Source of the DNA: Lachnocurva sp045579705
Lineage (GTDB): Bacteria; Bacillota; Clostridia; Lachnospirales; Lachnospiraceae
Reading direction: 5' to 3'
Length of the DNA stretch: 21,005 nucleotides
Assembly (NCBI GenBank): GCA_045579705.1
Contig: JAZNMP010000031.1
Span: 1-21,005 of the forward strand
Part shown: positions 14,223 through 20,550 of the stretch, piece by piece
Position numbering within the stretch: the stretch's first letter is position 1
Layout of the letters: every line of letters starts with the position of its first letter
Translations under genes and position numbers: made by a program
The notes under the pieces: generated by a model
Databases searched by the model: none
What the model saw: only the letters and a program-made list of their open reading frames with translations
Told to the model about the DNA's origin: nothing

Positions 14223-16301
14223 TCAAAGAACGTCGACGAGAGAAATTACGTGAATGACGAAGACTACATGGATCTACTCGAAGAGAGAATGGAGCTCATC
14301 AGCGAGCGAATCGGTCTCATCTATGAGTCCACAAATGTAGACAATGAATACAACCGTTTCTTCCATGAAATGGCTGGTTTCTTTAAGGATATTTTTACAC
14401 TGATCGGTGAGAGAAAGTCAGGTCGCCTTTCAAATGAAGCTGCAAAGCAGTGGCATGACAAACTCTATCATCCACTGTTCAAGGAGAACTACGAAAGCAG
14501 TTTCCTGAATCCAAAATACGCAGTAGAAAAACTTGATAAAGAGGGAACTCTCCTTTCTGCTATTTACGCTGACTGCATCGGCATCATCCCTTATGTTTAT
14601 GCGGGTGAAATCGAGCAGGCTGTCGTTTTTGCGGAATTCTTTGTGTGCTTGCACGAAATTTTTGCGGTAAGCAGAGGCGATGCTTCCATCGAATTTGCTA
14701 TCGAAGAGATGAAGGCAAGCTATCATGATTACACTGATATTTTTACAAAGAACAGCATCCTCGATATCCTCGTAGGAAATCCTTACACTATGGATGTTCT
14801 CATGAACTCTGACCTTTCAGACACTGGATATCTGTATCAGTATGGTCTCATGGTTGGAACAAACGAAATCGCTGCGCACGACTTCCTCGAGAAGCTTAGT
14901 GATGAGGAAATTACTAGCATGGCCGAAACTTATGTAAACGGCTATATCAGAGGATTCGAAATCACAGGTCGTGATATTACGAAAAAAGAAACTGTTGGAA
15001 TCCATTATTGCCTCGGATTCGAGCGACTTATGCGTCGATCTGTAGAGGTGTTTAAGGAGCACAACTTAAAAGCGGTCTCTGCGTTTGTTCCGCAGTTTAG
15101 CTTTGCTAGACGTGGCGCAAACAGAAACGTATTTACAACTGGTTCAAACAGACAGTTCTTCTATGATCACCGCGAAGACAAAGCTTTTTACTATGACAAA
15201 GCTTTTGCGGAGAGAGTAAAGGAAGTTACAAAGGATACTTTTGAGAAGTATAGAGAAGAGGCTGCGCTGTATTCAGGTCCGGCTTTGGTAGAAATCTTTG
15301 GCGATGAGAAGTTTGATCCTGTGGATAAAAAGGAAGTTAAGCTTCTAAACGATGAGCAGAGAAAGCTTCTCGTAGAGTACACAGCTACAAACAGCCAGAT
15401 TATGGAAGAGTACATCCCAGAGGATGAGACGAGCTTCACTATCATTTCATATCCTGTGGCTTCTATCAGCGACAAATTCGAGGAAATCTTCCACGAGACT
15501 GTAAAGCTGAACACACTTGATAATGACAAATACATCCGCATCCAGGATAAGCTTATCGATGCTTTGGATTCCGGAGAGCAGGTACATATAACAGGTAGAG
15601 GTGATAATGAAACTGATATCAAAGTTTCGCTTCATCATCTGAGTGACCCTGCAAAGCAGACTAACTTTGAGAACTGCGTAGGAGATGTAAACATACCGGT
15701 CGGAGAAGTGTTCACATCACCTGTTCTTAAGGGAACAAATGGTTTGCTTCATGTAAACCGTGTATTCCTCTCAGGTTTCGAGTACAGAGATCTGCGTCTT
15801 AAGTTCAAGGATGGAATGATCGAGTCTATCACTTGTAAGAACTTTGAGGATGAGGAATCAAACAAACGTTATTTAGATGAGCATATTCTGCATCATCATG
15901 ACACTCTTCCTATGGGAGAGTTCGCCATCGGTACAAACACAGTAGCGTATGTGATGGCACGAAAATATAATATTGAAGACAAGATGGATATCCTAATTGC
16001 TGAAAAAACAGGTCCTCACTTTGCTGTGGGTGATACATGCTATTCACATGCGGAAGACATACCTATGTTTAATCCAAACCATAAGGAAGTAATCGCTCGT
16101 GAGAACGAGGTGTCTGCTCTGAGAAAGACAGATATGAGAAAGGCATATTTCCAGTGCCATACAGATATTACTATCCCTTATGGAGAACTCGGTAGTATCG
16201 ACGTAGTGAAAGAGGATGGTTCTCTTCTCACTATTATCAAGGAGGGACGCTTCGTGCTTCCAGGTACAGAAGAGTTAAATGAACCATTAGACAACGAATA
16301 A
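14220..16301 (+). CDS. M29-like aminopeptidase with long N-terminal extension
   Basis: A protein of about 693 residues. The C-terminal half resembles M29 (thermophilic AmpS/AmpT type) metallo-aminopeptidases. Its motif order is NIPVGEVFTSP (near residue 490), LPMGEFAIGTN (about 567), KTGPHFAVGDTCYSH (about 600) and CHTDI (about 648), supplying the two Glu, His and His/Asp metal-ligand positions expected for the family. The first 330 or so residues are an acidic, helical region with no motif I recognise, and usual M29 enzymes are only about 410 residues. The start at 14220 (MSKNVDERN) is chosen over 14211 from the ribosome binding site spacing. No signal peptide, so cytosolic. It lies between pyrE and purE on the same strand and probably shares their transcript. 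A role in peptide recycling is inference. Confidence 0.85.
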   Translation: MSKNVDERNYVNDEDYMDLLEERMELISERIGLIYESTNVDNEYNRFFHEMAGFFKDIFTLIGERKSGRLSNEAAKQWHDKLYHPLFKENYESSFLNPKYAVEKLDKEGTLLSAIYADCIGIIPYVYAGEIEQAVVFAEFFVCLHEIFAVSRGDASIEFAIEEMKASYHDYTDIFTKNSILDILVGNPYTMDVLMNSDLSDTGYLYQYGLMVGTNEIAAHDFLEKLSDEEITSMAETYVNGYIRGFEITGRDITKKETVGIHYCLGFERLMRRSVEVFKEHNLKAVSAFVPQFSFARRGANRNVFTTGSNRQFFYDHREDKAFYYDKAFAERVKEVTKDTFEKYREEAALYSGPALVEIFGDEKFDPVDKKEVKLLNDEQRKLLVEYTATNSQIMEEYIPEDETSFTIISYPVASISDKFEEIFHETVKLNTLDNDKYIRIQDKLIDALDSGEQVHITGRGDNETDIKVSLHHLSDPAKQTNFENCVGDVNIPVGEVFTSPVLKGTNGLLHVNRVFLSGFEYRDLRLKFKDGMIESITCKNFEDEESNKRYLDEHILHHHDTLPMGEFAIGTNTVAYVMARKYNIEDKMDILIAEKTGPHFAVGDTCYSHAEDIPMFNPNHKEVIARENEVSALRKTDMRKAYFQCHTDITIPYGELGSIDVVKEDGSLLTIIKEGRFVLPGTEELNEPLDNE

Positions 16302-16344
16302 TTATCTATACATGCATTTACTTATGACAGGAGGATTTAGAGCA

Positions 16345-16860
16345 ATGAAGAAACAGGTTGGCATCATCATGGGAAGCGATTCAGATATGGAGATCATGGC
16401 ACAGGCTGCTAAGGTTCTCGATGATTTTGGTATTTCCTATGATATGGATATTATCTCAGCACATCGCGAGCCGATGGAATTAGTAAAGTACGGTGAGCAG
16501 GCCAAAGAGCGTGACTATCAGGTCATCATCGCTGGCGCTGGAAAGGCAGCAGCCCTTCCTGGAATGTGTGCAGCTCTATTTTCTCTACCAGTCATAGGAA
16601 TTCCTATGAAGACCTCCGATTTAGGCGGGGTCGATTCTCTATATTCAATAGTTCAGATGCCTAGCGGTATCCCGGTAGCTACAGTAGCTATAAATGGAGG
16701 AAAGAACGCTGGTATTCTGGCGGCAAAGATTCTCGCAGTTGGTGACAGTGACCTTAGAACAAAAGTCACAGATTACCAGAATAATCTTAAGAACGAGACT
16801 ATCCAGAAGAATGACAAGCTTCATGAAATCGGTTGGAGCGAATACTTAAAACAGAAATAA
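16345..16860 (+). CDS. purE: N5-carboxyaminoimidazole ribonucleotide mutase (PurE)
   Basis: A 171-residue PurE, which moves the carboxylate of N5-CAIR to C4 to give CAIR in purine synthesis (class I; class II enzymes act as AIR carboxylase). Landmarks are GSDSDMEIM (10-18), the SAHREP loop with the catalytic histidine H40, and GVDSLYSIVQMPSGIPVATVAING. The substrate-loop motif usually written GAGGAAHLPG reads GAGKAAALPG here (64-73). An upstream in-frame ATG at 16312 would add 11 residues, but AGGAGG at 16329-16334 fits the ATG at 16345 (ten-base spacing). It follows the aminopeptidase by 43 bases without a recognisable promoter. No purK is adjacent. Confidence 0.95.
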   Translation: MKKQVGIIMGSDSDMEIMAQAAKVLDDFGISYDMDIISAHREPMELVKYGEQAKERDYQVIIAGAGKAAALPGMCAALFSLPVIGIPMKTSDLGGVDSLYSIVQMPSGIPVATVAINGGKNAGILAAKILAVGDSDLRTKVTDYQNNLKNETIQKNDKLHEIGWSEYLKQK

Positions 16861-16873
16861 TCTGATACTAATG

Positions 16874-16914
16874 TGCTGATTAATCACAGCATGTTTAATT
16901 TGCGTGCTGTTTTT
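16874..16914 (+). terminator. Attenuator-like hairpin pair between purE and purM
   Basis: ACAGCATG (16886-16893) pairs with CGTGCTGT (16903-16910) through one G-U pair and is followed by TTTT, a moderate intrinsic terminator. An upstream TGCTG (16874-16878) can pair with the same CAGCA (16887-16891), giving a competing hairpin that would disrupt the terminator. No known riboswitch core was recognised. Control of purM-purN-purD by this element is inference. Confidence 0.5.
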
Positions 16915-16917
16915 AAT

Positions 16918-16936
16918 AAACCCCAAGAAATATTTA
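16918..16936 (+). promoter_or_regulatory. Recurrent leader motif before purM
   Basis: AAACCCCAAGAAATATTTA lies six bases before the purM ribosome binding site AAAGGAG. It shares AAACC and GAAATATTTA with the leaders of pyrK and purD, although here two extra bases separate the halves. Confidence 0.4.
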
Positions 16937-16956
16937 ATGTGTAAAGGAGTAATGTG

Positions 16957-17982
16957 ATGGATTATAAAAGTTCTGGCGTAGATATTGAGGCAGGCTACAG
17001 ATCAGTAGAACTTATGAAAGAGCATGTGAGAAAGACGATGCGTCCTGAAGTGCTAGGAGGACTCGGCGGCTTCTCGGGAGCTTTTTCCATGGCAGGTTTC
17101 AAAGATATGGAGAAACCAACCCTGCTTTCCGGTACCGATGGCGTAGGAACTAAGCTAAAGATAGCTTTCCTGATGGATAAACACGATACAGTAGGTATCG
17201 ACTGTGTAGCAATGTGCGTAAATGACGTTGCATGTGCTGGCGGCGAGCCACTTTTTTTCCTGGACTATATAGCCTGCGGAAAAAATATTCCTGAGAAGAT
17301 AGCTGCCATAGTAAGCGGAGTCGCTAAAGGTTGTGAGATGAGCGGATCAGCTCTGATCGGTGGTGAGACTGCTGAAATGCCAGGTTTCTATTCAGTGGAT
17401 GAGTACGATTTGGCTGGTTTTTCCGTAGGAGTATGTGATGAGAAGAATATCATCACTGGAAGAGAAATCGAAGCCGGTGATGTCCTCATCGGAATGGCAT
17501 CATCAGGAGTACATTCAAACGGTTTCTCACTGGTTAGAAAAGTGTTTGAAATGTCAAAGGAAAGTCTCGATACTTACTATGATGAACTGGGTGAGACTTT
17601 GGGCGAGGCTTTGATTCGTCCTACAAAGATATATGTAAAGGCTATGAAGTCCATCAAAGATGCAGGCGTCAGAGTTCATGGATGTAGCCACATCACAGGA
17701 GGCGGCTTCTATGAGAATGTGCCTAGAATGCTTCATGATGGAGTAAAGGCTGTGATTGAAAAAGATTCTTATCCAGTGCTTCCTATCTTTAAGCTGCTTC
17801 AGGCAAAGGGTGGAATCGAGGACCATATGATGTATAACACATACAACATGGGAATCGGAATGGTGCTTTCAGTAGCTTCAGAAGATGTAGATGCGACTTT
17901 GGCTGCAATCGAGGCAGCAGGCGAGAAGCCTTATGTAATCGGACATGTGGAAGCTGGAGATAAAGGCGTAGAGCTGGTTTAA
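16957..17982 (+). CDS. purM: Phosphoribosylformylglycinamidine cyclo-ligase (AIR synthetase)
   Basis: A 341-residue ATP-dependent enzyme that closes the imidazole ring, turning FGAM into AIR. The family signature LSGTDGVGTKLKIAF is at about 59-72, followed by CVAMCVNDVACAGGEPLFFLDY, part of the nucleotide site, and GGETAEMPGFY. The C-terminal half has SGVHSNGFSLVRKV and HITGGGFYENVPR. A GTG directly before the ATG (16954) could add one residue, but AAAGGAG at 16943-16949 is better spaced for the ATG at 16957. It follows the attenuator-like element and is 13 bases from purN. Confidence 0.97.
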   Translation: MDYKSSGVDIEAGYRSVELMKEHVRKTMRPEVLGGLGGFSGAFSMAGFKDMEKPTLLSGTDGVGTKLKIAFLMDKHDTVGIDCVAMCVNDVACAGGEPLFFLDYIACGKNIPEKIAAIVSGVAKGCEMSGSALIGGETAEMPGFYSVDEYDLAGFSVGVCDEKNIITGREIEAGDVLIGMASSGVHSNGFSLVRKVFEMSKESLDTYYDELGETLGEALIRPTKIYVKAMKSIKDAGVRVHGCSHITGGGFYENVPRMLHDGVKAVIEKDSYPVLPIFKLLQAKGGIEDHMMYNTYNMGIGMVLSVASEDVDATLAAIEAAGEKPYVIGHVEAGDKGVELV

Positions 17983-17995
17983 CAAAGGGAGTTTT

Positions 17996-18619
17996 ATGAT
18001 AGATATAGTAGTTATGGTTTCGGGGGGAGGAACAAACCTCGAAGCCATACTTCAAAAGATTGAGAGTGGCTATATTGATAATGCTAGGGTCAAGATGGTC
18101 ATTTCTAACAATAAAAATGCTTATGCCTTAGAGCGTGCCAGAAATCATGGAATCGATGCGAAGTGCATTTCGCCACGAGATTATGAAAGTCGCGAGGAGT
18201 TTAATCGTAGTCTGGTGGAAGAACTTACTGAGATAAATCCTGATCTAATCGTGCTAGCGGGATTTCTCGTAGTGATTCCAGAGGAGATGACAGAGCGCTT
18301 TAAGAACAGGATTATTAATATACATCCATCACTGATTCCTGCTTTCTGCGGCAAGGGATATTATGGTTTAAAGGTACATGAAGGAGCCCTGTCTCGAGGC
18401 GTAAAGATAACCGGTGCTACGGTTCATTTCGTCGATTCAGGAACAGATACTGGACCTATTATATTGCAGAAGGCAGTAAGTGTAGCGGATGATGATACAC
18501 CAGAGACTCTTCAGAAGCGGGTTATGGTTGAGGCCGAGTGGGAGATTCTACCTGAGGCAATCAAGCTATTCAGTGAAGGTAGAATCAAAGTTCATGAGGG
18601 CTTGGTAAAGATAGATTAA
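17996..18619 (+). CDS. purN: Phosphoribosylglycinamide formyltransferase (GAR transformylase)
   Basis: A 207-residue enzyme that transfers a formyl group from 10-formyl-tetrahydrofolate to GAR. Visible are the nucleotide-binding loop SGGGTNLEAI (9-18), the catalytic N-I-H triad residues (about N108 and H110 in INIHPSLIP), and the catalytic aspartate (about D147) in VDSGTDTGPI. The segment AFCGKGYYGLKVHE after the catalytic histidine is the usual variant in clostridial PurN. AAAGGGAG lies about seven bases before the ATG. It sits between purM and purD, a common order. Confidence 0.97.
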   Translation: MIDIVVMVSGGGTNLEAILQKIESGYIDNARVKMVISNNKNAYALERARNHGIDAKCISPRDYESREEFNRSLVEELTEINPDLIVLAGFLVVIPEEMTERFKNRIINIHPSLIPAFCGKGYYGLKVHEGALSRGVKITGATVHFVDSGTDTGPIILQKAVSVADDDTPETLQKRVMVEAEWEILPEAIKLFSEGRIKVHEGLVKID

Positions 18620-18640
18620 AACCGGGAAATATTTAGGAGA
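18619..18640 (+). promoter_or_regulatory. Recurrent leader motif before purD
   Basis: AAACC (18619-18623), two bases, then GAAATATTTA (18626-18635), merging into AGGAGA before the purD ATG. Spacing and flanks match the motif before pyrK closely. Confidence 0.4.
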
Positions 18641-18641
18641 A

Positions 18642-19913
18642 ATGATGAAAGTTTTAGTAATTGGTAGTGGCGGAAGAGAACATGCGATTTGCTATGCGAT
18701 TTCAAAGAGTCCTCGTGTAGACAAAATCTACTGTGCGCCGGGAAATGCTGGAATCGCTGAGTTTGCAGAATGTGTTCCTATCGGGGCTATGGAATTCGAC
18801 AAACTAATTGAGTTTGCGTTAGAGAAGGAAATCGACCTGACTGTAGTAGGAATGGATGATCCTCTTGCAGGAGGAATCGTAGATGAATTTGAGAAACACA
18901 ACCTTCGAGTATTTGGACCTAGAAAGAATGCGGCAATCCTCGAAGCCTCAAAAGCTTTTTCCAAGGATTTGATGAAGAAATATGATATTCCTACAGCTGC
19001 GTACGAGACTTTTGATAATCCGGAAGCTGCATGCGAATATTTAAAGACTGCAAAGATGCCTATCGTGCTAAAGGCATCGGGTCTCGCTCTCGGAAAAGGG
19101 GTGCTGATTTGCAATACCTTGGAGGAGGCGCTGGATGGCGTGCATGAGCTCATGGAGGACAAGAAGTTTGGAGATGCCGGAAATACTATAGTCATCGAAG
19201 AATTTATGAATGGTCGTGAGGTTTCTGTACTATCTTTCGTCGATGGAAACACAATTCGTATCATGAGTTCTGCGCAGGACCACAAGCGTGCAAAGGACAA
19301 CGATGAAGGTTTGAATACTGGAGGCATGGGAAATTTCTCGCCAAGTCCTTTTTACACAGATGAGGTGGATAGATTCTGCCAGGAACATATCTATCAGAGA
19401 ACTGTGGATGCGATGAAGGCAGAAGGTAGAGAGTTTAAGGGAGTAATCTTTTTTGGGCTGATGCTTACTGAAGATGGACCAAAGGTTCTCGAGTACAATG
19501 CCCGCTTCGGCGATCCGGAGGCGCAGGTTGTCCTTCCTCGTATGAAGAATGATATCGTGGATGTATTTGAGGCTTGTATAGATGGTACACTTTCTGATAT
19601 TGAGCTGGAATTCTGTGATGATGCGTGCGTTTGCGTAATTCTCGCATCTGACGGCTATCCGCTCGCTTATGAGAAGGGATTTGAGATTAAAGGCTTGGAG
19701 AAGTTCGTGGGTAAGGATGATTACATTTGCTTCCATTCTGGAACTCGCTTTGATGAAGCAGGTCATATTCTGACAAATGGTGGCCGTGTTCTGGGAATCA
19801 CTGCTCTCGGCCGCGACGTCCGCGAGGCTCGTGAGAAAGCCTATGAAGCAACTGAGTGGGTAGAGTTTGAGAACAAGTATATGAGACATGATATCGCTGC
19901 TAGTGTGTTGTAG
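18642..19913 (+). CDS. purD: Phosphoribosylamine-glycine ligase (GAR synthetase)
   Basis: A 423-residue ATP-grasp ligase that joins glycine to phosphoribosylamine. The N-terminal domain begins with VLVIGSGGREHAI and includes YCAPGNAGIAEFA. The ATP-grasp core has PIVLKASGLALGKGVLI, NTGGMGNFSPSPF and the metal-site LEYNARFGDPEAQVVLPRM. The C-terminal domain ends in VEFENKYMRHDI. The length is normal. The protein begins MMK: AGGAGA favours the ATG at 18642 or 18645 about equally. It is the last gene of the train; a CCGTAGT-type hairpin follows. No purH, purF, purL or purC lies here, so the rest of the pathway is encoded elsewhere. Confidence 0.97.
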   Translation: MMKVLVIGSGGREHAICYAISKSPRVDKIYCAPGNAGIAEFAECVPIGAMEFDKLIEFALEKEIDLTVVGMDDPLAGGIVDEFEKHNLRVFGPRKNAAILEASKAFSKDLMKKYDIPTAAYETFDNPEAACEYLKTAKMPIVLKASGLALGKGVLICNTLEEALDGVHELMEDKKFGDAGNTIVIEEFMNGREVSVLSFVDGNTIRIMSSAQDHKRAKDNDEGLNTGGMGNFSPSPFYTDEVDRFCQEHIYQRTVDAMKAEGREFKGVIFFGLMLTEDGPKVLEYNARFGDPEAQVVLPRMKNDIVDVFEACIDGTLSDIELEFCDDACVCVILASDGYPLAYEKGFEIKGLEKFVGKDDYICFHSGTRFDEAGHILTNGGRVLGITALGRDVREAREKAYEATEWVEFENKYMRHDIAASVL

Positions 19914-19929
19914 TCTGTTTTTAGTGTAA

Positions 19930-19983
19930 TTTCCGTAGTCTGCGTAGCTGACTTGCTTTGTTGGCGCGCCTAGACTACGGAAA
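19930..19983. repeat. TTTCCGTAGTCT/AGACTACGGAAA hairpin after purD
   Basis: A perfect 12-bp inverted repeat (19930-19941 with 19972-19983) around a 30-base loop, 17 bases after the purD stop. No U-tract follows, so if it ends the pur transcript it may be inefficient. It contains the GACTTGCTTTG - 11 - AGACTACGGAA module (19950-19982) also seen at 6683-6715, and TTTCCGTAGT appears a third time at 20005-20014. Confidence 0.65.
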
Positions 19984-20006
19984 ATTTGAAGATTGTGTTG
20001 TCATTT

Positions 20007-20052
20007 CCGTAGTTGGTGAGAAAAGCAAGTGTTCGCTTCGCTCACAGAGTGG
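20007..20052. repeat. Intergenic repeat module, right copy (CCGTAGT...AAAGCAAG)
   Basis: Same orientation as 1-46, 44 of 46 bases identical. It is separated from the nested hairpin repeat that follows by about 60 bases of unrelated sequence, against about 28 at the left end, so the two blocks are conserved separately from their linker. A short TTGTGTGC/GCGCACAA palindrome (around 20088-20105) lies in that linker. Confidence 0.8.
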
Positions 20053-20113
20053 ACTTTGCTCCCGATGGTTTTAGGCAAGATTCTAGGTTGTGTGCATGCG
20101 CACAAAATGAGAT

Positions 20114-20237
20114 ATATGTTTGCTTGGCTGATTATAATCATCAAAGAAAGCAGCCTGTCAAGGACGTAAGCCTTCGGTGGCTTCGCCATCCTTGACAGGC
20201 TGCTTTTTTGATGAAAAGGTGCTATCAAGCAAACATA
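20114..20237. repeat. Nested hairpin repeat, right copy
   Basis: Counterpart of 75-198 in the same orientation. The outer stem is 12 bp (20115-20126 with 20226-20237); the inner stem is GCAGCCTGTCAAGGA with TCCTTGACAGGCTGC, followed by TTTTTT. The capping AAGCC/GGCTT is kept, although the loop changed from TCAAGT to TTCGGT. As the first strong stem plus U-run after purD on the plus strand, it may also act as the terminator of the pur transcript. Confidence 0.8.
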
Positions 20238-20245
20238 ATAGGGGT

Positions 20246-20340
20246 CTCCAAAGTTAAGTAGGGTTCCCCGAAGTTTTGGAGGGGCAGTTAGTAGCGACTG
20301 TCTAACCCTACGGAAGAGTGAGACTCCACTAAACTTTGGA
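20246..20340. ncRNA. Candidate multibranched structured element
   Basis: Four nested or adjacent stems can form: TCCAAAGTT/AACTTTGGA (20247-20255 with 20332-20340), GTAGGGTT/AACCCTAC (20258-20265 with 20304-20311), CCCC/GGGG (20266-20269 with 20281-20284) and CAGT/ACTG (20285-20288 with 20297-20300). An alternative CTCCAAA/TTTGGAG (20246-20252 with 20275-20281) competes with the outer stem. It lies upstream of the promoter at 20429, so it is not part of that gene's leader. It could be an RNA or another repeat module (it contains CTACGGAAGA at 20308-20317). I matched it to no known class. Confidence 0.35.
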
Positions 20341-20428
20341 TATCCTATAAAGAGGGGTGCCTATTTGCTTTTTTAAACAGGTGGCATCCATTTTATAATT
20401 TATGTAAGATCATAAGAAAATATAGATA

Positions 20429-20457
20429 TTGTAAATGCAATTTGACAGGTATATACT
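20429..20457 (+). promoter_or_regulatory. Promoter of the secreted-protein gene
   Basis: TTGTAA (20429-20434), a 17-base spacer, then TATACT (20452-20457), about 94 bases before the start codon. TTGACA at 20442-20447 is too close to TATACT to be its -35. The leader would hold overlapping hairpins: AGTAG (20464-20468) or TCAGTAG (20499-20505) can each pair with CTACTGA (20482-20488). Confidence 0.5.
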
Positions 20458-20550
20458 AAAGATAGTAGTTCGCTTGTCAATCTACTGAAATGAAGAGGTC
20501 AGTAGCTGAACGATTTAAACAATGGGGTAAATAAGAGGAGGAATAAAGTG

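Noticed and set aside
16861..16956. Purine riboswitch upstream of purM
   Set aside because: The gap has a terminator-like hairpin and a competing stem but no conserved three-way junction core of a guanine/adenine aptamer, and it is short for one.
18728..19889. Two long antisense open frames (about 199 and 219 codons) inside purD
   Set aside because: Both are mirror frames of a clearly functional purD. Their translations are rich in S, R and H with no motif or ribosome binding site pattern.
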